Positions 55,346 through 64,000 of a stretch of 64,000 bases of DNA are shown here, piece after piece. Positions within the stretch are counted from its first letter, which is position 1; every line of letters starts with the position of its first letter. The stretch comes from JBHIYN01 sp041984235. Lineage in GTDB: Bacteria; Pseudomonadota; Gammaproteobacteria; Ga0077536. The DNA is taken from NCBI GenBank assembly GCA_041984235.1, contig JBHIYN010000007.1:1-64000 (forward strand), given 5' to 3'. The position numbers and the translations under genes were made by a program. The notes beneath the pieces were generated by a model. That model ran no database searches. It worked only from the letters and a program-made list of their open reading frames with translations, and was not told the DNA's origin.

Positions 55346-56064
55346 CCGCGGGCGTGTTCTTCGACCTCGGCGGCACGCTGTTCAGCTACCGCAACGTGCC
55401 GCGGGCCACCGTGCCGCTGCTACTGGAGGCGAGCCGCCGCCTCGGTCTGGATCCCGAACCCGGCGCCATCAAGGCGGCCTATACCCGCGCCGGGCAGGAC
55501 ATCGCCGAGGCCTACGCCGAGCGCGACTACTACCTGCACGCGGACTTCTTTCACGACACCTTCATGCGCTTCGCCGAGCTGCTTGGCGGCGCGCACGACG
55601 AGGACGTGCTCGCCTGGTACCGCGAGGCGCACCGGGTGGCGATGATCGACTGCCTGGAGCTGAAGGAGGACTGCGCGGATACCCTCGCCCACCTCAAGGA
55701 CGCCGGCTTTTACCTGTCGGTGGTCTCCAACATCGATGACGACATGCTGCACCCGCTGATCGAACGCGAGGGCCTGGCGCGCTGGTTCGACCACTGGACC
55801 AGCTCCGAGGCGGCGCAGTCGTGCAAGCCGCACCGGCGCTTCTTCGAGCACGCCCTGGAGCTGTCCGGGATCGAGCCCGGGCGCGTGCTGTTCGTCGGCG
55901 ACTCACCCGAGCACGACATCGTCGGCGCCAGCGCCATCGGCATGCGGACCGCGCTGATCGTCGACGGCGGCATGGAGCCGCCGCTGCAGACCGGCCGCGG
56001 CAGCGCCGAGCCCGACTACACCATCCACAGCCTGTCCGAGCTGAGGGACGTGCTGGCCCGCTGA
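55342..56064 (+). CDS. HAD-superfamily hydrolase
   Basis: A 240-residue HAD phosphatase-like protein. Motif I reads FFDLGGTLF, with the nucleophile Asp kept but the usual acid/base Asp two residues later replaced by Gly. Motif II is SVVSNI, motif III lysine is SCKPHRRFF, and motif IV is FVGDSPEHDIVGA. The start overlaps the surE stop by ATGA. It might act on nucleotides or phospholipids; activity is uncertain because of the motif I change. Confidence 0.85.
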   Translation: MTAGVFFDLGGTLFSYRNVPRATVPLLLEASRRLGLDPEPGAIKAAYTRAGQDIAEAYAERDYYLHADFFHDTFMRFAELLGGAHDEDVLAWYREAHRVAMIDCLELKEDCADTLAHLKDAGFYLSVVSNIDDDMLHPLIEREGLARWFDHWTSSEAAQSCKPHRRFFEHALELSGIEPGRVLFVGDSPEHDIVGASAIGMRTALIVDGGMEPPLQTGRGSAEPDYTIHSLSELRDVLAR

Positions 56065-56083
56065 CCGCCGCACCGCGCACGAC

Positions 56084-56353
56084 TCAGCGGCTGCGGCGCG
56101 CCGGCGGTTGCTCCGTCGGCAGGATGGTCACGCTGTGCGTGTCCGGGTCGAACACGATGCGTGCCTCGCCGCGGGCAATGCCGGCCAGTACCTGCTCGAC
56201 CTTCTGCGCGAGGGAATAGCTGTGTTCGCCGTAATCGGTGCCCTCGCGCAGCACGAAAGCCTCGACCACGCCGCGCAGGGCCGTGGCGGAGAGCTCGCCG
56301 GGCGGGATCTCGACCGGCTCGGCGGGCGACTGCTCGTCGGCAGGATCGTCCAT
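56084..56353 (-). CDS. yheU: YheU family (UPF0270) protein
   Basis: An 89-residue protein. The core IPPGELSATALRGVVEAFVLREGTDYGEHSYSLAQKVEQV matches the UPF0270/YheU family of gammaproteobacteria, in short: VEAFVLREGTDYGEH. An acidic 15-residue N-terminal extension precedes it. It follows the membrane-protein gene by 5 bp, so they are co-transcribed. Function is unknown. Confidence 0.88.
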   Translation of the reverse strand: MDDPADEQSPAEPVEIPPGELSATALRGVVEAFVLREGTDYGEHSYSLAQKVEQVLAGIARGEARIVFDPDTHSVTILPTEQPPARRSR

Positions 56354-56358
56354 CGGAC

Positions 56359-56700
56359 TCAGCCGTCGCCGCCGCCAAAGTCACCGCCGTCTCCACCGAA
56401 GTCGCCGCCAGCGCTGCCCGAGGCGACGTCGTGCTGCCAGGCCCAGACCACGAAACAGAGCACGAAGAACGTACCCAGCAGGGGCAGCACCAGGCTGTGG
56501 AACAGCGTGTCGCTCATGACGTCGGTAAAACGGAAACACAGTGCCGCGGCCAGCACCAGGCCGGCGCCGCGCACGCCCAGCGCCAGGAACAGGCAGGCGA
56601 CCCCGCCCAGCGGGATCACCAGGCGCGTGATCGGGTCCGGCGAGGACAGGTCCCCGTACCAGGCCGCGGCGATGGCGGCGACGAACGCGGCAAAGCGCAT
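56359..56700 (-). CDS. Small membrane protein with glycine-aspartate tail
   Basis: A 113-residue protein with three to four hydrophobic helices (FAAFVAAIAAAWYG; LVIPLGGVACLFLALGV; GLVLAAALCFRF; LPLLGTFFVLCFVVWAWQ). The C-terminal tail is GGDFGGDGGDFGGGDG, a low-complexity Gly/Asp repeat. I do not recognise a family. The start at 56700 (MRFAAF) is chosen over a longer frame to 56733. It is upstream of and coupled to yheU. Confidence 0.65.
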   Translation of the reverse strand: MRFAAFVAAIAAAWYGDLSSPDPITRLVIPLGGVACLFLALGVRGAGLVLAAALCFRFTDVMSDTLFHSLVLPLLGTFFVLCFVVWAWQHDVASGSAGGDFGGDGGDFGGGDG

Positions 56701-56859
56701 CGAACCTCCCGCCCGTTGGGCGTTGCTGGGCAACTGCGGCGCCGAAAGCGCGCAGATACATTAACATTGGCAACGGTCCCGACATGATCCGTCGCATCGC
56801 CGATCACGCCAACCAGCCGCCCGCACCGGCCATCGCGGGCACCCAGGGGAGAAACTTGC

Positions 56860-58965
56860 ATGAGGTTTACGCTCACCGCGCCGCGCGCCGCGGCCTTCGC
56901 CATCCTGTCGTTCGCGCTGCCGGCCGCGGCCTTCGCCGCGACCACCGTGGACGACGCCGCGCTGGCCAACGAGGCCGACGGTCGCAACTGGGCCGCCTAT
57001 GGCCGCACCTACAGCGAGCAACGCTTCAGCCCGCTGGACCAGATCAACGCCGCTAACGTCGGCAAGCTGGGCCTCGCCTGGTACAAGGACCTGCCCGACG
57101 ACCGCTCGCTCAACGGCACCCCCATCGTGGTCGACGGCGTGATTTATTTCGAAGGCAGTTACAACGTCGTCTACGCCGTGGACGCGGTCAGCGGCAAGAC
57201 CCTGTGGACCTACGATCCCGAGGCCATAGAGCACGCCGGCGATCGCCTGCGCGTGATGTGGGATACCTCGCGCGGCCTCGCCTACTGGAATGGAAAAGTG
57301 ATTGCGGCGACCATCGACGGCCGTCTCCTCGCGCTCGATGCGGCCAGCGGCAAACCCGTGTGGGAGACCCAGACCACCGATCCGCGCAAGGCGCTGTTCA
57401 TCACCGGCGCGCCCAAGGTGTTCAAGGGCAAGGTGATCATCGGCAGCGGCGGCACCGAGTGGGGACCGACGCGCGGCCAGGTCACCGCCTACGACGCCGA
57501 GACCGGCGAGCAGGCGTGGCGCTTCTGGGTGGTGCCGGGCAACCCCGCCGACGGTTTCGAGAACGCCGCCATGGAGATGGCGGCGAAGACCTGGACCGGC
57601 GAGTGGTGGAAATACGGCGGCGGCGGCAACGTCTGGAACGGCATCACCTACGACCCCGACTTCGACCAGATCCTGATCGGCACCGGCAACGGTTCGCCGT
57701 GGAACCAGAAAATCCGTTCACCCGGGGGTGGCGACAACCTGTTCCTGTGCTCGATCGTCGCCATCGACGCCGACAGCGGCGCCTACAAGTGGCATTACCA
57801 GACCGTGCCCGGCGAGACCTGGGACTACAACTCGAGCATGGACATCGTGCTGGCCGACATCGACTACGGTGAGCAGCGCGTCAAGGCGCTGCTGCACGCG
57901 CCCAAGAACGGCTTCTTCTACGTCATCAACCGCGACAACGGCGAGCTGCTCTCGGCCGAGAAGATCGGCAAGGTCACCTGGGCCTCGCACGTCGATCTCA
58001 AGACCGGCCGCCCGGTCGAGAACGCCGGCGTGCGCTACGAGGATGGCGAGGAGCTGGTGTGGCCGAGCGCGGTTGGGGTGCACTCCTGGCACCAGATGTC
58101 CTATAGCCCTGACACCGGGCTGGTCTACATTCCGGTCGTCGAGATGCCGGGCCTGTTCACTGACAAGGGCATGAAGCTGGAGGCCTGGAAGTCACCGTAC
58201 TTCGGCTTCGACCCGGGCGTCGACACCCTGCGTGGCGACGTTCCCGCCGACGCCGGTACCGGCGCCATCCGGGCCTGGGACCCGGTACGCCAGAAGCTCG
58301 CCTGGGAGCACCCGCTGCCCGGGATCTGGAATCCCGGCACGCTGGCCACGCATGGCAATCTCGTCTTCCAGGGCCGCACCGACGGCCGCTTCGTCGCCTA
58401 CCGCGCCGACGACGGGGCGGTGCTGTGGTCGGTCGAGCTCGGCCACGGCATCTCGGCGCCACCGGTGACCTACAGCGTCGACGGCACGCAGTACATCTCG
58501 CTGCTGGTCGGCTGGGGCGGCACCGGCGCCTCCATGGTCGGCTCGATCGCGGCCCAGCACGGCTGGGCCTACAAGGCGCAGACGCGGCGCCTGTTCACCT
58601 TCGCGCTGAACGCCACGACGCCGATCCCCGCGGCCAACCCGCCGGTCTTCCCCACCCCCATCGCCGCGCCGCAGTTCGTGGTCGACGAGTCAGTGATCGA
58701 GGAAGGCTCGTGGCTGTACAAGGAATCGTGCTCGATGTGCCACGGCGGCGGCGCCGTGTCCGGCGGCTACGCGCCCGATCTGCGCGCCTCGCCGATCGTG
58801 CTGTCCGAGGAGGCCTTCCGGGCGGTGGTGCTGGAGGGCGCGAAACGCGCCAACGGCATGCCCGACTTCAGGGACTTCAACGCCCACCAGGTCAAGGCCC
58901 TGCGGCATTACATCCGCCACCAGGCCAGCGTTCCGCAGGCGATGAATACCGCCGCCGGCCACTAG
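56860..58965 (+). CDS. PQQ-dependent quinohaemoprotein alcohol dehydrogenase
   Basis: A 701-residue periplasmic dehydrogenase: signal peptide (AAAFAILSFALPAAAFA), eight-bladed PQQ propeller (NWAAYGRTYSEQRFSPL; GGGGNVWNGITYDPDFDQI) and a C-terminal cytochrome c domain with CSMCH haem motif and an ANGMPDF methionine ligand. The catalytic region reads PGETWDYNSSM: the acid base Asp is present but the extra Asp of lanthanide-type XoxF is not, suggesting a calcium enzyme. The vicinal cysteine pair usual near residue 110 is missing (RLRVMWDTSRGLAYW). It oxidises an alcohol and passes electrons to its haem. Confidence 0.9.
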   Translation: MRFTLTAPRAAAFAILSFALPAAAFAATTVDDAALANEADGRNWAAYGRTYSEQRFSPLDQINAANVGKLGLAWYKDLPDDRSLNGTPIVVDGVIYFEGSYNVVYAVDAVSGKTLWTYDPEAIEHAGDRLRVMWDTSRGLAYWNGKVIAATIDGRLLALDAASGKPVWETQTTDPRKALFITGAPKVFKGKVIIGSGGTEWGPTRGQVTAYDAETGEQAWRFWVVPGNPADGFENAAMEMAAKTWTGEWWKYGGGGNVWNGITYDPDFDQILIGTGNGSPWNQKIRSPGGGDNLFLCSIVAIDADSGAYKWHYQTVPGETWDYNSSMDIVLADIDYGEQRVKALLHAPKNGFFYVINRDNGELLSAEKIGKVTWASHVDLKTGRPVENAGVRYEDGEELVWPSAVGVHSWHQMSYSPDTGLVYIPVVEMPGLFTDKGMKLEAWKSPYFGFDPGVDTLRGDVPADAGTGAIRAWDPVRQKLAWEHPLPGIWNPGTLATHGNLVFQGRTDGRFVAYRADDGAVLWSVELGHGISAPPVTYSVDGTQYISLLVGWGGTGASMVGSIAAQHGWAYKAQTRRLFTFALNATTPIPAANPPVFPTPIAAPQFVVDESVIEEGSWLYKESCSMCHGGGAVSGGYAPDLRASPIVLSEEAFRAVVLEGAKRANGMPDFRDFNAHQVKALRHYIRHQASVPQAMNTAAGH

Positions 58966-58990
58966 CGGCAGGCGGTGGAGCCGGCGGCGC

Positions 58991-61156
58991 TCAGGCGCTG
59001 CCGGCGTGGGCGACGCCGTGCCGCGGACCGCGGGCGGCGAGCATGGACTGTGCCTGCGCGAGCTCCTGCAGCCAGGCGTCGACCTCTGGCGCCGGCAGCG
59101 GCGGCGAGAACAGGAAGCCCTGCAGCTCGTCGCAGCCGCGCGCGCGCAGGAAGTCGAGCTGCTGCTCGGTTTCCACGCCCTCGGCCACGACCCTGAGATC
59201 GAGACCGCGCGCCATCGACAGTATGGTCTCGACGATGGCGACGTCGTCCTGGTCGCCGGGCAGGTCGCGCACGAAGGACTGGTCGATCTTGAGCACGTCC
59301 AGCGGCAGACGCTTGAGGTAGCTGAGCGAGGAGTAACCGGTGCCGAAATCGTCGATGGCGATGCCGAAGCCGTGTGACTTGAGATCTTCCAGCGTGCGCA
59401 CCGCGGTGGGTCCGTCCTCCATGATGATGCTCTCGGTCAGCTCGAGATCGATGCGCCGCGGTTCCAGCCCGGCGTCGCGCACCAGCGCGGCGAGGCGATG
59501 ATGCAGCTCACCGGCGCGGAACTGCGCGCCCGACACGTTGACGGCACAGTGCAACCCGTCGCGGCCGGCCACGTCCCACGCCGCCAGCTGGCGGCAGGCC
59601 GCGGCCAGCACCCATTCGCCGAGCGGCACGATGAGGCCGGTCTCCTCGGCTATCGGAATGAACTCCGCCGGCGACACGCGCCCGAGCTCGGGATGGTTCC
59701 AGCGCACCAGTGCCTCAAAGCCGCGCACCGAGAGATCGGCCGCATCGAGCTTGGGCTGGAAGAAGACCTCGAACTGGTCGCGTTCCAGCGCACGCCTGAG
59801 GTGCATCTCCAGGGTCAGGCGCTTGAAAGCGCGTGCGTTGAGCTGCTCGGTGTAGAACTGGTAGCAGTCGCGGCCCTCGCGCTTGGCGTAGGCCAGCGCC
59901 GCGCCCGAATGGCGCAGCAGATCGTCAGCAGTGTCGCCGTCGTTCGGAAAGACACTGATGCCGACCGAGGCGCGCACGTGGATCTCACGGCCCGCGGAGT
60001 CGAACGGGCGCAACAGCGCGGTGCGCAGGCGGTGCGCGACCACGGCGGCGTCCTCCGGGTTACCGATGTCCGGCAGCATGACGATGAATTCGTCGCCGGC
60101 GGCGCGCGCGATGAGATCGCCTCCGGTGCTGATGGTACGGCCCAGATCGTCACCGTGCAGGGCATCGCGCAGGCGCGTGCCGACATCACGCAGCAGCGCG
60201 TCGCCGGCGCTCACGCCGAGGCTGTCGTTGATGCGCTGGAAATGATCGACGTCGATCGAGAGTACGGCCAGCGCCCGCTTGCGCCGCGCGGCCGCGTTGA
60301 GGGCATCGCCCAGGCGCGTGTGCAGGGCGGCGCGGTTGGGCAGGCCGGTGACGTTGTCGAAGAACTCCAGCCGGTGCATGCGCTGCTCGGTGCGGCGGCG
60401 CTCGCTGACGTCCTGCAGGGTGCCGACGAAGCGAAAGCGGGCTCCGGCGGCAGTCTCGGCGATGGCAATCAGGCGCAGGTCGCGCGCCTCGCCGTCGGCG
60501 TCGGGCATGCGGAAATCGACGGTGAAGGAATCCCGCTGGCGCAGGGCGCGGGTGAAGGTGTCGGCGACGCGGTTGCGATCATCGCCCATCACCCGTTCCG
60601 CGAGCGCCGCGAAATCCCTCAGGTGCACGTCGGCCGGCAGACCCAGGACCTCGTGCGTGGCCTGGTTCCAGGGCGCGAAGCGACCGTGCTCGTCGCATTC
60701 CCAGTGGCCGAGACGGGCAATGCGTTGCGCCAGCAGCAGGCGCGCCTCGCTCGCGCGCAGCGCGTCGGCAGTGGTCTTGGCGCGCAGCATGTAACGCAGG
60801 CGATGCCCCAGGAGATCGAAGTTGATGGGCTTGGTCACGAAATCGGTGGCGCCCACCTCGTAGGCGCGGTTGATCGAATCGACGTCGTCCAGCCCGGTCA
60901 TCATGAGCACCGGCACGTGGGCGCCCCAGGGCTGCGCGCGCAGGCGCCGGCAGGCCTCGAAGCCGTCGACCCGCGGCATCATCACGTCGAGCAGGACGAG
61001 GTCCGGCCGGGTGCCCTCGAAAGCATCGTTGAGCTCGTCACCGTCGGCCGCTTCGCTGACGGCGAAGCCGGCGGTCTCCAGCGCCGCTGCCGCGAGCATA
61101 CGCGACATCGCGTCGTCGTCGACGAGCAGCACTTTGAGGTCGGGTCGTTTGCTCAT
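58991..61156 (-). CDS. REC-GGDEF-EAL response regulator for c-di-GMP
   Basis: A 721-residue response regulator: receiver ([19 protein letters not shown] phospho-acceptor), a PAS-like segment (about 145-265), a GGDEF domain whose signature is AGDEF at residues 353-357 (first Gly replaced by Ala), and an EAL domain with [39 protein letters not shown] and EGVETEQQ. The intact EAL suggests phosphodiesterase activity; the AGDEF cyclase may still be active. Its start is 29 bp after the hybrid kinase stop, so it is the likely partner. Confidence 0.92.
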   Translation of the reverse strand: MSKRPDLKVLLVDDDAMSRMLAAAALETAGFAVSEAADGDELNDAFEGTRPDLVLLDVMMPRVDGFEACRRLRAQPWGAHVPVLMMTGLDDVDSINRAYEVGATDFVTKPINFDLLGHRLRYMLRAKTTADALRASEARLLLAQRIARLGHWECDEHGRFAPWNQATHEVLGLPADVHLRDFAALAERVMGDDRNRVADTFTRALRQRDSFTVDFRMPDADGEARDLRLIAIAETAAGARFRFVGTLQDVSERRRTEQRMHRLEFFDNVTGLPNRAALHTRLGDALNAAARRKRALAVLSIDVDHFQRINDSLGVSAGDALLRDVGTRLRDALHGDDLGRTISTGGDLIARAAGDEFIVMLPDIGNPEDAAVVAHRLRTALLRPFDSAGREIHVRASVGISVFPNDGDTADDLLRHSGAALAYAKREGRDCYQFYTEQLNARAFKRLTLEMHLRRALERDQFEVFFQPKLDAADLSVRGFEALVRWNHPELGRVSPAEFIPIAEETGLIVPLGEWVLAAACRQLAAWDVAGRDGLHCAVNVSGAQFRAGELHHRLAALVRDAGLEPRRIDLELTESIIMEDGPTAVRTLEDLKSHGFGIAIDDFGTGYSSLSYLKRLPLDVLKIDQSFVRDLPGDQDDVAIVETILSMARGLDLRVVAEGVETEQQLDFLRARGCDELQGFLFSPPLPAPEVDAWLQELAQAQSMLAARGPRHGVAHAGSA

Positions 61157-61185
61157 TGGCCGACGGTCTCCTTCATGTCCGCGGG

Positions 61186-63945
61186 TCACGCCGCCGCGGC
61201 CGTGCGCAGCTCGCGCAGCGCCCCGGTAACGCGGCCCATCTCGCTCTCGAGCGCGTCCAGCCGCGTGGCGACGGCATCGAGGCGCGCGGCACGCGCCTCG
61301 CTTTCGAGTTCGGCGGCGAGCTGCGACAGGCCCATCGCGCCGAGGTTGGCGCTGCTCGACTTGAGCGTGTGCGCGGCATGCCGCACGGCGTGTGCGTCAC
61401 CTTTCGACGTGCCCTCGGTAATCTCCGAGACGAGCTGCTCGGAGCTCGCCAGGAACAGGCCGATCAGGTTGCCCAGCAGGTCCGGCTTGTCGTCGCGCTG
61501 CAGCGCGGTGATCCGTTCCAGCACGCGCGCGTCGAGCGGCTCGTGCCCCTCCGGCTCCGGTACGGCCAGGTCCTCCATGGCCGGTGGCGGCCCGGCCTCG
61601 ATACCGTCGGACAGGTCCGGCAGCCAGCGTGCCAGCAGCCGGTCCAGGCCCTCGCGGGTGAACGGCTTGGCGAGGTAGTCGTCCATGCCGTGAGCGAGGC
61701 AGCGTTCGCGGTCGCCGTCCAGGGCGTTCGCCGTCAGGGCGACGATCGGCAGCGCCGACTCACCCAGCTCGCTCTCCCACGCACGGATCGCGGCGGTCGC
61801 CTCGAAGCCGTCCATGACCGGCATCTGGCAATCCATCAGGACCAGGTCGTAGGGGTCGCGCAGCGCATCCAGCGGACTCTCGGTGACCGCCTCGACCGCC
61901 TCGGCGCCGTTGCCGACCACGCGCACGCGGCAGCCGAGTAACTCGAGCATGCCGCGCGCCAGCTCCTGGTTGACCACGTTGTCCTCCACCACCAGTACGT
62001 GCGCGGCGTAGCGCCCGCGGGTGGCCGCGCCGGTGGTCTCGGCGAGGCTGGTATCGCGCCCGCTGATCGCCGCGAACAGCTCACGCTGGCGCACCGGACG
62101 CGTGACGTAGGCATTGATGCCACCGGCGAGCAGGTTGCCGGTACTGTCGAGGCTGGCCACGGTGGTGACCAGTACCATGCGGATCGCGGCGAGCCTGGGA
62201 TCCTTGCGCACCGCCGCGGCCAGGCGCACGCCGGGAATGTCGCCGATCGCTTCGGGGAACAGCAGCACGTCGAACGGCCGGCCGCGGCCGAGCGCCACGC
62301 GCAGCTCGGCCAGCGCGTGCCGGGCATCGTCCATCACGCTCACCTCAACGCCCCAGGCGTCGAGCTGGGTGCGCAACAGTTCGCGACTGGAATCCGGCTT
62401 GCCGACGACCAGCACGTGCAGCCCGGCGACCCCGCCGCTGCCCGCCGCTGCGCGCTTGCGGCGCGGCGCGGCGGGCGCCTCGACGCGCTGCAGGCGCGCG
62501 CTGAACCAGAAGGTCGAGCCGCGTCCCGGGGTGCTCTCGAGGCCAATCTCGCCGCCCATCAGGGTGCTCAGCTGGCGGCAGATGGCAAGCCCCAGGCCGG
62601 TACCGCCGAACTTGCGGGTGGTGGAGCCGTCGGCCTGGGTGAAGGAATCGAAGATTCGCTGCTGGTGCTCCGACGGGATGCCGATACCGGTGTCGCGGAC
62701 CTCGAAGCGCAGCAGGTGCGCGTCGTCCGCCGCATGCTCCAGCGTGGCGCGGATCACGACCTCGCCCTGCTCGGTGAACTTGAGCGCGTTGCTGATCAGG
62801 TTGGTCAGGACCTGGCGCAGCCGATCGGGATCGCCGCTGTAGTGGGTGTGCAGGTCGACCGGGAGATCGCAGACGATATCGAGACCGGCGCGATGCGCGC
62901 GCTCGGCGAACAGCTCGACGACCCCCTCCATGACCTCGCGCAGGTCGAACCGCACGTCGGCGAGCTCGAGCTTGCCCGCCTCGATCTTGGAGAAATCGAG
63001 TATGTCGTTGATGAGTCCGAGGAGCTGCTGGCCGGAACGGTGAATGGTTTCGGCGAGATGGGTCTGGCGGCGATTGAGTGACGAATCCAGCAGCAGCTCC
63101 GACATGCCGAGCACGCCGTTCATCGGGGTACGGATCTCGTGGCTCATGTTGGCCAGGAACTGGGCCTTGGCCGACGCCGCCGACTCGGCCTGTTCCTTGG
63201 CCGCGACCAGGTCGCGCTGGGTCGCCTCCAGCTCGCAGATCTTCTCGCGCAGGTCGCCGTTGAGGGCCTCGGCGCGCTGGCGCGAGGCGAGCAGCGCGTC
63301 GGCGCTGTCGGCCTGCTCGAAGCGCAGGCGCAGCGATTCGTCCAGCCCCCGGCCGAGGTTGCTGGCGTTGCGCAGCATGACCAGCATGTAGCACACCACC
63401 ATCAGGCCGAGCACGATGTCCACGCGCCCGCCGACGATGAGAAAGGCCGCCCCCATGGGGGCCAGGGAAACGAGCAGGAACAGCCGGGCCAGGGGCACCA
63501 GGAGCGCGTAGACGGTTGCGCTGCCGGCAGTGACGCCGGCGATGGTCACGGCCACCACCGCGCGGTACTCGGCTGCCTCGATCAGCAGTACCGAGGCACC
63601 CAGCGCACCCCAGGCGACGGCGGAGGCGGCGACGCCGGCATACAGGCCGGCACGCGAGGGCCGCGCTTCGGGCTGTGCCAGGCGCGCGGTCAGGCTGCGC
63701 ATCTGCCACCAGCGCGCCAGCGAGGTCACGAACTGCACGCCGACCCAACCCAGCAGCACGGCATCGGCCACCACGTGCCACAGCATGCCGCTGATGATCA
63801 GGGTCACGGCGGCACCGGCAAAGATGGGCGGCCCCAGGCTCGCGACCAGGATACGCAGGCGCTCGCGATCGACGCGCGGGTCGCGGGCGGCATCGGCCGC
63901 AACGGAAGCTTGCGCTGTGATCGAGTCCATAGGGCCCTGCAGCAT
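61186..63945 (-). CDS. Hybrid sensor histidine kinase (BarA-like architecture)
   Basis: A 919-residue membrane kinase: helices between about residues 35 and 190, a coiled region ([22 protein letters not shown]), HisKA with phospho-His in [16 protein letters not shown], HATPase ([17 protein letters not shown]), a first receiver that lost its phospho-Asp ([10 protein letters not shown]), a second true receiver ([13 protein letters not shown]) and a C-terminal HPt domain ([16 protein letters not shown]). It ends 29 bp before the REC-GGDEF-EAL gene. MDSIT at 63930 is an alternative start with a cagggc site. Confidence 0.93.
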   Translation of the reverse strand: MLQGPMDSITAQASVAADAARDPRVDRERLRILVASLGPPIFAGAAVTLIISGMLWHVVADAVLLGWVGVQFVTSLARWWQMRSLTARLAQPEARPSRAGLYAGVAASAVAWGALGASVLLIEAAEYRAVVAVTIAGVTAGSATVYALLVPLARLFLLVSLAPMGAAFLIVGGRVDIVLGLMVVCYMLVMLRNASNLGRGLDESLRLRFEQADSADALLASRQRAEALNGDLREKICELEATQRDLVAAKEQAESAASAKAQFLANMSHEIRTPMNGVLGMSELLLDSSLNRRQTHLAETIHRSGQQLLGLINDILDFSKIEAGKLELADVRFDLREVMEGVVELFAERAHRAGLDIVCDLPVDLHTHYSGDPDRLRQVLTNLISNALKFTEQGEVVIRATLEHAADDAHLLRFEVRDTGIGIPSEHQQRIFDSFTQADGSTTRKFGGTGLGLAICRQLSTLMGGEIGLESTPGRGSTFWFSARLQRVEAPAAPRRKRAAAGSGGVAGLHVLVVGKPDSSRELLRTQLDAWGVEVSVMDDARHALAELRVALGRGRPFDVLLFPEAIGDIPGVRLAAAVRKDPRLAAIRMVLVTTVASLDSTGNLLAGGINAYVTRPVRQRELFAAISGRDTSLAETTGAATRGRYAAHVLVVEDNVVNQELARGMLELLGCRVRVVGNGAEAVEAVTESPLDALRDPYDLVLMDCQMPVMDGFEATAAIRAWESELGESALPIVALTANALDGDRERCLAHGMDDYLAKPFTREGLDRLLARWLPDLSDGIEAGPPPAMEDLAVPEPEGHEPLDARVLERITALQRDDKPDLLGNLIGLFLASSEQLVSEITEGTSKGDAHAVRHAAHTLKSSSANLGAMGLSQLAAELESEARAARLDAVATRLDALESEMGRVTGALRELRTAAAA

Positions 63946-64000
63946 TGGGGAAACAGGCGCCCGCCCGTGCCGGCGGGTGCCGATTACCGGTTAGCGGCGG
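63946..64000. other. Window edge: no feature seen
   Basis: The last 55 bases, upstream of the hybrid kinase gene, are GC-rich with short cccgccggc-type symmetries. No promoter or gene could be supported; the upstream gene, if any, is outside the window. Confidence 0.5.

Noticed and set aside
59498..61678. 726-codon plus-strand ORF opposite the REC-GGDEF-EAL gene
   Set aside because: Antisense artefact.

Overview
The window is very GC-rich chromosomal DNA, densely packed with genes on both strands. The gene families point to a high-GC gammaproteobacterium. A YheU/UPF0270 protein, DUF1840, DUF3240 and DUF502 proteins, malate synthase G and SurE all fit that. The number of oxygenases and flavin or acyl-CoA enzymes suggests a metabolically versatile degrader. 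The exact genus cannot be read from the sequence. No rRNA, tRNA, CRISPR array, integrase or intact transposon was seen, and no gene-free stretch exceeds about 300 bases.

Layout. 1-3 kb: acyl-CoA dehydrogenase and thiolase-like pair (minus strand). 3-7.2 kb: two related multi-membrane GT-C-like proteins flanking a cyclase-family hydrolase, with a perfect 25-bp inverted repeat between. 7.2-12.5 kb: NADAR protein, MaoC-type dehydratase, DUF2797 protein, malate synthase G and a secreted nuclease. 12.6-20.5 kb: a heavy-metal efflux locus (response regulator, sensor kinase, RND adaptor, RND pump, DUF3240 protein, TolC-like outer-membrane factor) with a candidate regulator site. 20.6-27.5 kb: DUF547 protein, LLM flavin oxidoreductase, PEP-CTERM protein, then a GbsR/MarR regulator coupled to cytochrome bd (CIO-type) oxidase genes, and an SDR. 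27.5-31.9 kb: GlxA regulator/DJ-1/DUF1272 operon, and an amidase/SDR pair. 32-36.5 kb: MscS channel, the UGSC selenoprotein operon, DUF1840 and DUF502 proteins. 36.6-40 kb: a GAF-PAS-GGDEF-EAL protein. 40.1-53.4 kb: an accessory oxidative region with P450, NTF2-like protein, CDGSH-glutamate synthase fusion, Rieske oxygenase, AraC regulator, Baeyer-Villiger monooxygenase, TfdA/TauD dioxygenase, aminotransferase, a lone biotin-carrier protein, a second LLM oxidoreductase and an AzoR-like reductase. 53.4-58.9 kb: TPR protein, macrodomain protein, surE-HAD pair, YheU pair and a PQQ-cytochrome c alcohol dehydrogenase. 59-64 kb: a hybrid histidine kinase and a REC-GGDEF-EAL response regulator.

The most notable item is at 34865-35506 on the minus strand. 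What looks like two short ORFs in the same frame is a single gene read through an in-frame TGA. The reconstructed protein carries the Sec-Gly-Ser-Cys motif of the UGSC selenoprotein family. A 9-bp stem with a GUG loop, placed like a bacterial SECIS, lies just after the TGA. The next gene, whose GTG start overlaps the stop as GTGA, encodes an uncharacterised 338-residue protein with a CxxC motif. The two probably form a redox pair. A standard gene caller would split or lose this selenoprotein.
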